Shown: piece after piece, positions 20,430 through 31,481 of the stretch
Layout: every line of letters starts with the position of its first letter
Position numbering within the stretch: position 1 is the stretch's first letter
Assembly: GCA_012932865.1 (NCBI GenBank)
Contig: SAXG01000138.1
Location: forward strand, 1-64,000
Source: Amylostereum areolatum
Lineage: Eukaryota; Basidiomycota; Agaricomycetes; Russulales; Stereaceae
Direction of reading: 5' to 3'
DNA length: 64,000 bases
Notes under the pieces: model-generated
The model's input: only the letters and a program-made list of their open reading frames with translations
What the model was told of the DNA's origin: nothing
The model's database searches: none
Translations under genes and position numbers: made by a program

Positions 20430-21126
20430 CCGTGGTCGTTCAGAGCTCCGTGGTCGATAAGATGCTCTGTGTGGGCTGCTGAAGGACTCTCTGCTCACCT
20501 CGGATCTTCCAGCCACAAAGGAGCTGGTCGTCCGTCGCCCACTCACCTCAATTCCAACAATGCAATTCAACGTCCAACATCGCATCTCTCCCGCCCGCTC
20601 CTCCACCGTCCTCTCCGTCCTTCTTCCTGGCCTCTTTTCCTCAATCAAATCCCCCAAGAACTCGGCAATGAACGGTACCTCTATACCGCCGTCCCCTCCA
20701 AACCCACGCGGTCGCCGCCTTCGAACACATATATCAATACCCCCTCGTCCTTTGTACCAACACCGGCTTTGTTACCACCGTCTGAACCTGATCGTCTTAC
20801 AACACATGCCCATCTCTCCAACACCGCACTTGCGAGGGCGCCTTTCGTGATGTGCAAAAGGCACAGCATGTCAACAATCTGGTCGGTAAGGCCGTTCCCA
20901 TCCCGATTCCATCGACATACTCACAGACCTTTCCTCGTTCCATTCAGATATCGCCGTCAATCACTATGCGATATCTGGCCTCTTCAAGATATACCCACCG
21001 TCTTCGCTGCCACTACTACCACCACCCCGCCACCTCCAGGCCAACTCTCCCTGTTTAATGCACATAGAAGAAACACGCAACTTCCTCCCCCCCCAGTCTC
21101 TACAAATCACGCATCCTCCCCTCTCA
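20430..21126. other. Low-complexity stretch without a recognised gene
   Basis: Frames here are proline-, serine- and threonine-rich (for example TNTYINTPSSFVP-like) without a recognisable domain. It lies between two cyclin fragments and may be degraded coding sequence from the same captured genes. Confidence 0.35.
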
Positions 21127-21660
21127 CAACCCCCCGTAAATATGGCCAATGCCCCTTCGACCTCTGACGGCGACATCAACGGCCCTGCCTCACTGCGTGG
21201 ATCTGTGCACAAAGTCTTGCGTCAATCGCGGACTTTGTGCAGTGTCCTGCAGACAGCCTTATGCTACCTGAAAGCCATTCGGCCCAAGATCCCGGAACTC
21301 GCTCAACAAGAACGTGAAGGCCATGGCGTCCGTGGCGAGCTCGATCAGAGCTACTGTGTCATTCTGGTCGCCGAAGCAGGCTACGGCTCGGGGGACGTGC
21401 CGAGCGGGTTTTGTACGGCGGGATTCTCAAGTCTGAATGCGGCGTTCATCGTCTCGTTGGGCGTCGACCTCGTCTTCCAGGTGCGTGTGTCTGGTCACCT
21501 GTCTGCGGTTGGGAGACGGATGAAAGTGGTACTGACGGGATCTCCAGTTGTACATGCTCTTCCTGAACTGGAGGTTCTCAAAGCGCTTGGAGCACTACGC
21601 GAGCATGAAAGGACCTTTCTATGGAGGTCGGTGTTCACGCTTGTTCGGGGATGGAGATAG
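21127..21660 (+). pseudogene. Chimeric fragment: cyclin N-terminal piece plus unknown membrane-like piece
   Basis: The first part (about 21205-21345, SVHKVLRQSRTLCSVLQTAL then CYLKAIRPKIPELAQQE) resembles the N-terminal cyclin-box region of PCL-like cyclins from mushrooms. The frame then changes character to AAFIVSLGVDLVFQ, a GTGCGT donor, and LYMLFLNWRFSKRLEHYASM (21548 onward), a hydrophobic piece of an unrelated protein I cannot name. No start or end of either parent gene is present. The join of two unlike pieces suggests rearranged gene fragments. Confidence 0.4.
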
Positions 21661-21889
21661 ACTGACCGGGAGCAGGGTACTGCAATGCTTAACGCGCTTC
21701 GACCGGACCGCAAGCGGACGCGTTCAAGAGCCGCGCGCGGGGTCAGAGAGTTCATTTCCTTGCTCCGTCTTTCGCACTCTGTTTTCGAACAAGGACGTTT
21801 CTTTTGTTCCACATTCACTAGGAGGGTACCGTGGGGTGATTTTCACCGCCCTAATCAGCCTTATTCACGATCATATTCAGTTTGTAGAC

Positions 21890-22160
21890 GACTCACTTTC
21901 AGCCCAGTGTGATGAATATCAGTCTTTCCCGGTCTGATTTCAATGAGTGAAAAGCACTGGAAAAAAGTACCATTTCACCGCTTTTTTCCCGGGATTTTAC
22001 ACTTTGAAAAGAACAACATTTTGAGGTGAAACTTCACGCCTGTTTTTCAGTCAGCTACTCCGCCTATTTTTCACGTTGGAGGTGAGATGCTACTTTTCAC
22101 GTCCGGCACGAAGTGCGGATTTACACCTCTGGCATGAAGTGCATATTTCCATGCTGATGT
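21890..22160. repeat. Left subterminal repeat block
   Basis: Many copies of TTTTCAC, GTGAAAAG, GAAGTGC and CACCTC-like words occur here, including TCACCGCTTTT at 21975-21985, which recurs at 28956-28966. Such clusters are transposase-binding regions in CACTA elements. Confidence 0.5.
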
Positions 22161-22604
22161 TATGTGCTGATGTTCAGCCTTCAAAGGGGCTTTGATTTCG
22201 GTGCTGGTAGGTATGAAAACAACCGGATCCTACAGCCTGAAAATACCCTCCGTTCATGTTGCTGATTTTGCAGCTTACGCATCGAGATGAGATTCAGCAA
22301 ATGATCAGACGGTGGTTTCGATATCGCGCACAACACGTGCGAAATATATTAGATAGCTACGTAACAAGTAAGGGGTTATCAGAAGGAAGCCAAAGCGAGT
22401 GGATGCAACGCGCGTCGGCACCACCACCGCACACCACGAAGCGACGAGAAAAGACAGAAGAGACGGCTCAATGGCCGACAAGAATTAATATGTACGTTAT
22501 GAATTGGACTGGGTATTGGCCACAGGGGTGCTAAATGGGAAGCACTCATCAGGATATAGAAAGCTCGAGGCAACTCGAAGACGAACCTTAGAAACATCTT
22601 CACT

Positions 22605-23537
22605 TCAAGCATCAGGACTCAAGCTCTTATCGCGCGTGGGCTGGTCCTCAAGATGAGCGCGCTTCGTCGCCGCTATCTGACCTAGACGTTGTAACCCTGC
22701 ACTGGGGCCTGTACCCGAACCTGAATGGCCATCTAACTCCTCGTCTTGATCACCATCGTGGTCGTCGGTGCGCTTCCTCTTCCATGAATTGTTCCTCAAG
22801 TACTGACGGATGAAGGCCCGGGTAGCCCAGTCATTCTCAAAGCGAGCGGCGGCAGGGTATTCCTGGCGGATCTAGACACTAGGAGGTCAGTACATCCGGA
22901 GGATAAAGCAAAGGTGAGTCACTCGCCGACTTGCAAACGCGAGTGACTTGCTCGGAGTGCTTGAGCTCACTATAGGTCTTTGATAGATCCATTCCCGCAC
23001 GGTTCATGTTGAAGCGTGTCATGCGCTAGGCTATTGTGAGTGAACAGGGAATGTCAGTGAGGAATGAAACTCACCCGCATGCTTCGATAGTACTCGCTGC
23101 CATCCTCGACGTCATCCATGTCATTGAGGAAGGTTCGAATGTCGGACATATAGAACGCCGGCTCGTGAGAGCCCTTGACAGCCTTGGGGCATGCGATAAG
23201 GCCGTTGCTATTGAGAGGCGTTGGGTTGGAGATCTTCGCAGTCTCAATGTCCGCAGTGAGCTGCACATTGAGGCTAGTAACATGGTCGACCTGTTTCTGC
23301 TGGTCCTCCAAGCGTTCTGAAGGTGAAACATATCCCGTATGTCATCAGCGTGTCGTCTAACGGATACAAGTTCAATACAGAAACCTGCAACTCACGTTCA
23401 TACTCGCGAAGCTTTGCCTCGAGGTCCCTTTTGGTAAGTACCTTGTTCGACGGTGCCTTGTTGCGCTGAGCTGGAGCCGTTGCAGGAGTCGGAGGCGTAG
23501 CCTGAGCAAGAGCAGGAGTGGTGACCGTGCTTGCCAT
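22605..23537 (-). CDS. Companion protein of the tnp2 element
   Basis: The start is MASTVTTPALAQATPPTPAT at 23537. Introns with GTGAGT, GTGAGT and GTCGGC donors join to a coiled coil (KLREYEQRLEDQQKQVDHVT), then PAFYMSDIRTFLNDMDDVED, MTRFNMNRAGMDLSKTYSEL, IRQEYPAAARFENDWATRAF and IRQYLRNNSWKRKRTDDHDG, ending QPTRDKSLSPDA. It is about 230 residues with no broken codon. The basic KRKR segment could be a nuclear signal. The pattern is one I associate with repetitive transposon-linked basidiomycete proteins of unknown function. It is divergent from the transposase, with about 370 bp between the two starts that would hold a shared promoter. Confidence 0.6.
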
Positions 23538-23907
23538 TGGAAGGAGTAGAGAATGTGTCGGAGTGGTGTGATTGAGACGGGGATGGAGTGGTGAATTGTG
23601 CAGTGTTGGCTCGACTATTTATATTCCAAGTCTGTCCCCAACGGGGGGGGCTGCGAGTGCCCGTCCTCAGCAACGAATTTGAAACAGAAGGTACGTCCAC
23701 CGTGTCAAACATGCTCCTTTTCGCCATCTCCAGGCCATTCATAATTGTATTTTGCGGTTTCTATGGAACATACAGCGTACAATCGCACTCGTAATCTTCA
23801 GCACCAAACTCCGAGAGATACTCAAGTTTCAACCGATTGCGACTTTGTCGACTTTGTATTTTTCTTCCATCACATCCAAAATCCAGCCCACTTTTGTCAC
23901 CAACACT

Positions 23908-26900
23908 ATGCCTCCGAAACAAGACCGTCAGAGCGACTTTGTCCTTTGTGGACATTGCGGCAAGAAGGTTCATCGGAAGACCGAAAGAGAGCACCTAGCG
24001 CTTCTCGCTCACTCGGAGATGGGTCACCAAGTGGTCAACGAGCTCACCAGCCTAGAGAAAGGCCATCTAAGGAAGCGGGCTCGGACTGGTGCGTATCCAT
24101 TCGGCAGTATGCACCTGAGATGAGACTCATTTAAACCATGTCTTCAGATAAATTTCCCGGTTTGCAATCTACCGCTATGAACACTGGCTTGGAGACGGGA
24201 GATCCTGCGCTTGGTGTGTTTCCCTTCAGCCTTCAGCATCTACAAAGCATCTAACCCTCCTATACAGCCGTGTTAGGACCAACCGGTGTCGCAAGTACCG
24301 ACAGTGCAGAAGATTGTAGTATGATGGATATGCTGACCGACGGTACGTCCTCAAGCTTGTACGAGATGTACAGAGCTGATTGTTTGGTCGCTTTTAGATG
24401 GGCCAATTCCTGGCAGTGACCACGCCGATGCCGTTGAGACAGAACTTCAGGATCAGAGCTTCCATGCTCTTTGGATGGAAGATGGCGAGGACGATGAAGA
24501 TGATATACTGTTGGCCTGGGACCATGATGCCACAGTGGACTCAGACCACGAACTCGACGACACATTTGGTGCATTCGATCCTGATGATCCATTGCTCTTG
24601 CTGGCAGAGGATGACAATTTCCTGAGGCGTACACAGCTGGATGGTACGCAATATCCATTCCGATATCAACGATCGCACGTCTAAGTTTGTGTTTACTTAG
24701 TAAATGACCTCAGTCAGTTAGACCGTGCGGTTCTACGACAGTATTCCTTCAAGTTGAAACACCACATTACAGACACTGCCTACATGGACCTCCCGTTCGC
24801 ATTTCCTGGAGCAGGTGTTACATCTCCCGACGAGGCGCAGACTCGGCTCGCATCTCTTGCAGGCTTCAAACCCAAACTGTACGACTGCTGCCCACAATCA
24901 TGTGTCTGCTATACCGGATCCCTTGTGAACCTCACTGCTTGCCCTCACTGCAAAACCGATCGATACACATCCAATGGACGCGCAAAGAAACACTTTACTT
25001 ATATCCCTCTCATCCCTCGCCTTCTCGCATTTTCTGGCAGTGAATCCATGGCCGAGAAAATGCAATACCGTGCCAACCATGAGCGTGTCCCTCAGGAAGT
25101 TTCAGACGTCTTCGACGGCCATCGTTACCGTGCACTATGAGGCAAGCAGGTTGTCATCGGCGGAACGGAGCTACCTCATCGGTTTTTTGGGGATGGTCGG
25201 GATATCGCTCTGGGAGCGTCAACGGACGGGTTCGCTCCTTTTCGTCGGCGCAAGACTACTTGCTGGCCTATCATCCTCTTCAATTACAATCTGCCTCCCG
25301 AAATCCGATTCCTCATCGAAAACATCATTACCATCGGCATCGTTCCAGGACCAAAAAAGCCTGTTGACATGGACTCGTTCCTTTTCCCCCTCGTTGCCGA
25401 ACTTCTCGAACTGGCCAAGGGTGTTAAGGCATGGGATGCTCTCCGAAAGGAGTCCTTTATGCTTCGGGCATACCTTATCCTTGTTTTTGGCGATATCCCA
25501 GCCATCTCGCTCTTGATGCGGATGAAAGGCCACAATGGTCTGTCTCCCTGCCGTATATGCAAGATTACAGGTGTACGCGTCCCCGACACGCGTTCCACTG
25601 CCCATTATGTCCCTCTTAATCGTGCCAACCACCCCACGGTCATTGCCAGTGAAGACCCCAACGTAGTCGCCGTTTACGACCCCGCAAATCTCCCTCGCCG
25701 AACACACGTTGAGATGATGGAGCAAGCGGTCGCAGTTCAATCAGCCACCACTTTAACGGAGAATGCTCGACTAGCAAAGCTTTATGGCATCAAAGGTGTC
25801 CCCATCCTCTCACAACTTCCGTCTCTCTCTTTATCCAAGTCGTTTCCATACGACTTTATGCACCTCATATGGGAGAACACGATCAAAAACCTTATTCTCC
25901 TCTGGACAGGCGATTTCAAGGATCTCGACGAGGGTTCTGGGGCGTACATCATTCAGTCATCTGTATGGGACGCTATCGGATCCGCAACGTCGGCGTCAGG
26001 TTCTACTATACCTGGATGCTATGGAGCGCGACCTCCCAATTTCGTTGCGGACAAGACTGCGACCACGGCGGACACCTGGTCCTTCTGGACGCTCTACCTT
26101 GGTCCCGTTCTCCTTGAGCGGAAATTCCGGGATCCAAAATATTACGATCACTTTATAGCCCTCGTCAAGCTTCTCCACACATGTCTCCAATTTACCATCA
26201 CATACGACGAAATTGACCAACTCCGGCAAGGGTTCATTGATTGGGTCAAACACTTCGAAGAGTGAGCGTATAGTTCAGTGCTGCATCGAAGTTCTGCTCA
26301 CATCGTCTACGTTACACAGGTTATATTACCAGTATAATCCTACTCGCCTATCTACGTGCCCGCTCACTATCCATGCCCTCCTCCATATCACCGATTCTGT
26401 TCTCGCTTGTGGGCCGGTATGGGCGTACTGGGCATTTCCCATGGAACGGTACTGTGGCCTCATTCGCCCCGCTATCAAGAGTCGTAAAAGACCCGATGCC
26501 TCCCTGGATCGCTATGTCGTCAAGTGCGCACAGCTGTTCCAGGTCATGCTTGTTTATGGTCTGGAAGATGGCGATGTTCTTCGCCTCCATCCACGCCCGG
26601 AAAGCACCCTGCCCGCACAGTCCTTGACTGCACCTAATTGTAAGAATAGCATCATCCATGCTACAGTGCATCAGCTCACTTCTTCGTGGTGGCCACTAGA
26701 TCCTACATATGCCCTACTTCCTGTCATCCACCCTGTACTAGTACTCGACGCAACGACCCTCACTCGTCTATCCAAGACCCTCGCTACGCGGTACAATGTG
26801 CCTTCCGCCAACTTTTCCACCCTCAAGAATCTTGTCAAGAATGCATCAATACAGGAGTACGCCCGGGTTCGCATCAACGACGGTGACACTATCTCTGCGG

Positions 26901-27374
26901 CGCATTTGTACTCAGCTAGGGATGACCGTCAAGACATGACATATATACGCGTGCGTTTGCTCCCATCATGCGTACGTCTCCATGTTACTCATGTATTTCT
27001 CCACCCAGTATCAAGTATTGGTCGACGTACATGCCCGCCACCGCAATCACACTCCTCAGTATGAAAATGTCACCTTTTACGGCCGCCTACAACACCTCTA
27101 CGCTATCCACGTTCCAACATCACCTCTCATTGGCTCCACAGAGCCCGAAGCTATCCTCCTAGCTGGAATTAGGCGGTGCGTCGATGCAGAGAAAAACGGA
27201 CACCCAGACCCAGGCATCGACATCCACTACTACAAAGATGAGGCGGAAACGGAACAGTTTTTCGACCTTACCTGTGTGGAATGTCTGGTTGGACGGGTAC
27301 CACTCCCAGGTTCACGATGGGCAATCATTGACCGTAGCGGCGCCCTATCACGGGCTGTTTATGTTCCCGACTGA
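23908..27374 (+). pseudogene. tnp2-family transposase with one in-frame stop
   Basis: Transposase of CACTA-like elements (tnp2 family). The start MPPKQDRQSDFVLCGHCGKK at 23908 opens a Cys/His zinc-binding segment. An acidic region follows, then LKHHITDTAYMDLPFAFPGA, CCPQSCVCYTGS with ACPHCKTDRY, and EVSDVFDGHRYRAL. At 25138-25140 the frame meets TGA, then resumes directly with GKQVVIGGTELPHRFFGDGR and DIALGASTDGFAPFRR. It continues through GHNGLSPCRICKITG, SFPYDFMHLIWENTIKNLIL and ACGPVWAYWAFPMERYCG to VYVPD at 27374. TGA is one C-to-T change from CGA (Arg is expected there). No GT-AG intron removes the stop without losing conserved residues. The copy is therefore non-autonomous unless the stop is read through. 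Confidence 0.8.
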
Positions 27375-27667
27375 GCTCCACCGAGGTGAGCAGGCCTACT
27401 AGGTTCATTCATGGTCTATGATAACTGACAAACACAGAATCCCGTCTACCAAACGATCCCCGGACCCCATCCCGCTGCACAGTAATCTACGACGGGATCC
27501 CGTCGTCCTGTTGGATTTTTGGTACAGGCCCGGTACGGATTCATGCTGGTCAAACTACATGCGCCGCATTCGTCGTCCCCAGGTCAGTAGCTCCCCGTTC
27601 CGTGAAATCGAAGTCTGATTTATATTTTTGCCCAATAGCAAGCATGTATATAATTATGAATCCCAAG

Positions 27668-27765
27668 TTTCAAAGGGTTTGGCCGTCATCTTTCGACCTT
27701 TGAAATCGAAACTCGGTCGGCGCTTATCCGACCGGCGGTGACGCGTCGCGGCGTCCTCGCCGCGA
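27668..27765 (+). other. Three consecutive perfect hairpins
   Basis: Stem 1: TTTCAAAGG (27668-27676) with CCTTTGAAA (27697-27705). Stem 2: CGGTCGG (27714-27720) with CCGACCG (27728-27734). Stem 3: TCGCGGCG (27746-27753) with CGCCGCGA (27758-27765). All are perfect and packed in 98 bp, about 290 bp after the transposase stop. They could be a transcription end signal, a foldback end of a transposon or a recombination site. Confidence 0.55.
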
Positions 27766-28789
27766 AGGGCTCCTCGCGCCACCGTCTTTTCATCTCCGCG
27801 TTCATGCTTGCCTCAGATTTTTCGCCGTCAAACCCCACCTTCTTCGACTCCTCAATGCCCTCCTCGCCACCATCCCGTACTTCTTTCCCGCCAGGGCCGC
27901 CACCCGCTGCCTACACCCTCCCCCTCCCCATCAACACTGCCACCTTTGTCTTCGCCCAGCACCCCCACACCCTCTCGCTTGACTTCAACCATGCGGCCTG
28001 TGACCTCCCACGCCTCCTCCATCTCACCCCCGACCCCTCCCGACACTGCTCCTGGCTACGACGTCGAGATCGTCGACAACAAGCCCCACCGTTACTCTCG
28101 TTACGACACAGGCGACAAGATCCGACGATCAAGTCACACCTCGCTCGACGCCGCTTACGCACAGGACTCAAGGTCGTACGGACTCAAGGTCGTACGGGTA
28201 CGAGCATGGCGATTGAATCGGTTCATCCCATCTATCCCAGTATTCTCATCACGGTTGCGGAACACGGTGCCAAACCCTTTTCGAAGTTCGCGTGCACATG
28301 TCAAAATATCGAAGCACGCCCACGGACTTAGGACAAGATTGACGACGCCATCTTTGGCATTTCGAAGTGGAAGAGGATTGAACGAGGGTGTCATGCTACA
28401 TGGTGGTGAGTAGTATGTGCTCGAGAAGGGAAATGTCACTAACCGCGTTCCTCAGCCTATCTTTCCTGTGCATGCGTGTCGTCCCACTGGATGGCAGACA
28501 CGATGGGTTTGGCGGAACAACACCGTACTTTCTACCCACGGCCGAGTCCCTCGCAATCGACGGACTGTATCCTATGGTACTCTCTCCTCGCTCGCTCACA
28601 CTGTTCCCACTCCATCCTTGCTCCTCGCGCACAGAACAGGCTACGAGCTGTCAGTATATGCAGTACATACACGTCGTCTCAGGGACCATAGCAGCGGTAG
28701 GAAAGGAGAGTATACACCCAATCACCCGAGGCCCTGCTTTCTGTATATCACACATCCATTCTACAATGAAAACCACCTTATTTTGCCAT
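27766..28789. other. Degraded or captured sequence, no intact gene
   Basis: Two overlapping plus-strand frames are Pro/Ser-rich (27738-28413). Short pieces such as DDAIFGISKWKRIERG (about 28335-28380) look like debris of a protein-coding gene, but no frame can be followed across introns to a sensible product. I do not recognise the source. Confidence 0.3.
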
Positions 28790-29000
28790 GTTGAACACAA
28801 AATTTCCGTGTTGTTGTTTTTCAGTACATTTTCACCTAGTTTTCAGCGTGCAAGTGGACATGATTTCGGTGGGTGATATACACCGCTCTAAGAGCTCGAA
28901 GCAAACACGGTAGATTTCAGTCCAAATCACCTCCTTCGCGATATCACCTTGTAAATCACCGCTTTTCTGCTTTTCACCGGAAAACACGGTGGAAAACAGG
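28790..29000. repeat. Right subterminal repeat block
   Basis: Dense TTTTCACC, ATCACC and GGTGGAAAAC words occur here, with TCACCGCTTTT at 28956-28966 shared with the left block. It ends near TTATAGTG (29015-29022), a CACTA-like terminus. Confidence 0.5.
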
Positions 29001-29149
29001 ACGACTTGTCCTTATAGTGATTGACGAACCCCTTACGACTTTACGACAGCTTACCCGCGGCCGAGGACCTCCTTTCGCAGGAAATGTCCGACGACGCCAT
29101 TCTCGATGACTACCCGATTCATGCCCCTACTACACGGAAGAAGTCATGG

Positions 29150-29330
29150 CGCTGCCTACCTTACAAGACAAACACCATCGCCATGCTAACCTCCCCTGGG
29201 GGAGGCTCCCCGGTCTTCCAGCACGGGAGATCAGGTGTTGTGAACATGCTCTTTGTGAAGCTCTCAAATGGTTGGTGGTTACGGGCAGGAAAGGAGCCGT
29301 TTCCGTATGCATCGGCAGTAGCTATATGTA
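29150..29330 (+). pseudogene. Cyclin-box fragment (PCL-like)
   Basis: The frame NLPWGRLPGLPAREIRCCEH, continued by ALCEALKWLVVTGRKG, matches the mushroom PCL-like cyclin segment usually written WxxLxGLPxREIGRCERALG. Its start and end are missing. With the pieces at 19945-20429 and 21205-21345 it is the third cyclin fragment around the tnp2 element. Confidence 0.45.
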
Positions 29331-29562
29331 ATCATATACATCTGTATGAAACAATATTGACGCCAAGTGGGATTGAAGTCCAAACACAATGACAACTCAA
29401 AGAACTTTGGTGATCATATAATGAAACTATGGCAGTACATGATCCGACACTGATTAACAACTGTCAGAATGTTAGCTGAGGTTAAGGCTGGATAAGGCCT
29501 CATCTTGCTCGTCATTTTGTAGGAAGCTCATCATGGAATAACATAATCCCCTTGAGTTCCTG

Positions 29563-31345
29563 ATGTTTATGGCAGCTCGAATCGCTGGTCGCACTCTCCT
29601 CTTTCCCCTGAGCACCATGCTTGACAAGACATCTCCAGATGTTATCGACCTCCTTTTGAGCTACATCCCGAATCTTAGGTCTCTCTGTTCTACTATCGTC
29701 GTATCGAAGAGCGTTTACAATGTGTACAAGACGCGCCCTCGCTCCATAACCAAAGCAGTCGCTTTTAACGAGATTGGGACCACCCTTCCGGATGCAACGA
29801 GGCTATGCCACCTTCAACTGCGTTCTCTCCGCGAACTTTCTTCTCAAGATGACTCCGAACTCACCTCCAATAAGAAGACCGAAGAGGAGGACATCGGCCC
29901 CGCCAACTGGAGTCAGGCCAAGATACTCAGCGAGAATGCTACAGTGATCCATCAGCTCGAAGTCTTCTTCAGTCAGAGGTACGTATCGTCATACGTCTTC
30001 ACGTATATCATCGAAATGGATACGACCATGCTACTCAGGTGTAAAGATCGTGCGTTCCGGGGCAGCAAACTCTCAGAAGTAGAATCCCACCGCTTGTGCA
30101 GAGCATTTTATCGCTTCTGGATTTTCCAGGTGAAGTTCTTGGACAAATGGAATGAAATCGCAGACGACATAGAAGACTACGAGTCGGATGAAGTTCGCGA
30201 CCTTTTGGAAGACCAGAAAGCTTTTCTCCTTCAACTTCTCCCTTCATCAGCGGACAAGAATGAATTTGCTGTTGTGTACCGCTTCATTAGTGTGACCGTG
30301 GTGGAGTGGTTGAAAGTAGCTCTGTATGGAGGGTTTGAAGGTAAGCTTTAACAGTTGACTCAACACCGAGGTCTCTAAGGAGTGTCGGCGCAAGGTCTCT
30401 CCCCCGTGGCTGTAGTCGCACTGACACCGCCAGAGATTGTTTCTTGCATCATCGATAGGAGTCGAGATAAACTTGATGAAATCCAAGAGGAGCCTCTCGT
30501 GAACTTTTTTCAGGATCACGGGGGAGATTTCGTCTCGAATGCATTGGCACAAGTAGACGGCGATCTTGATCCGAACACCTTGGGGTTGAAGCCCATTCTG
30601 GTTGAGAATCCAAATGACCAGGATCAATGTAACCGTCTATCGTTTGCCTGTATATACACTTGTCCCCTAACAAGTTTATAGGTGATCAATGTGGTCAAGT
30701 CCACGGCCACAACCTGTGGAATGAGAGCAGTGAGCACGAAAATATCTCATCTTCCACCACGACTCATCCACAGGTCTAGACTGGGACCTTCTGTACGGAG
30801 CGCTATCCCCAAACGACATACTTATGCATTGCATACCTGGCTTACTGCCCAGAAACATCGTTGACAAAGATCGGCTCAGGGAGCACTTTAATGCTCAAAC
30901 ATTTCTGCTTCCAGTGTTCCTGGACGCATTATTCGAGGGAGCACATGCCCGAGGAGAAGGTCTGTCGAAAGACAAGTGGCTTTGCATGGACTGTGTCAAG
31001 ACTTTTATCACACGCCACATATGTTTCTGGTGGGTCAACACCAAGCAGCAAGGTACGCGTGACTATCGTTAAAGAATGAACCGTCGTTTTGTCCTGATGT
31101 CCCCTACCGTATCTCATAGCCGGTGAAAGTATACCAGATGAAAGTTGCTGGTACGTTTTCTGTCTGAAATGTCCAAGGGCCGCGACCAACATGCAATACG
31201 TAGGTATGGATGGAATTGTCGGACTCAGACTCACAGTATGCATCATGCTGGACGCCTAAACGTGAGGCTGCCCTTGTTTATATCAGCCCACGCCCTGCCT
31301 CTAATCGAAGATCCATCACAGCACTACTGCAAGCCGACCCGGTGA
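29563..31345 (+). CDS. F-box-like basidiomycete protein
   Basis: The start is at 29563 (MFMAARIAGRTLLFPLSTML) or at the later Met 29617 (MLDKTSPDVIDLLLSYIP). It opens a proline-anchored, leucine-rich N-terminus (PDVIDLLLSYIPNLRSLCST) like the F-box-type segment of a large family of mushroom proteins. The long first exon is followed by pieces DPNTLGLKPILVENPND, DWDLLYGALSPNDILMHCIP, WLCMDCVKTFITRHICFWWV and CWYGWNCRTQTHSMHHAGRL, then a final exon reading HYCKPTR before TGA at 31343-31345. The Cys/His-rich end (CMDC...CWYGWNC...C) is characteristic of the family and suggests metal binding. The frame appears intact. The biological role is unknown; substrate recognition for ubiquitin ligases is a guess. 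It is convergent with CSN6, 136 bp away. Confidence 0.65.
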
Positions 31346-31481
31346 TGATAAGTATTAACTATCTCCTCGAAGCTCGAACAACTGTACAATGCCGATCCTA
31401 TATTACAACTGATACATGTTTGGGGCTACAAAACGGCACGTCGACTGTGGATTCGTGACAAGATCATATGTGGTAACGTAC

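Larger units (their letters stand above)
21900..29020. mobile_element. tnp2/CACTA-like DNA transposon, approximate limits
   Basis: A divergent gene pair (companion on minus, tnp2 transposase on plus) is flanked by two A/T-rich blocks packed with TTTTCAC/GTGAAAA words (about 21890-22160 and 28790-29000). The left block has a CACT close to its outer edge and the right block an AGTG, as expected of CACTA ends, but I could not align a longer terminal inverted repeat or a target duplication. Ends are therefore approximate. Confidence 0.5.

Noticed and set aside
22256..22534. Open frame with DEIQQMIRRWFRYRAQHVRN between the repeat block and the companion gene
   Set aside because: The WFxxRxxxxR pattern recalls transposon or homeodomain debris, but the frame is short, has no neighbours to splice to, and degenerates quickly; not strong enough to annotate.
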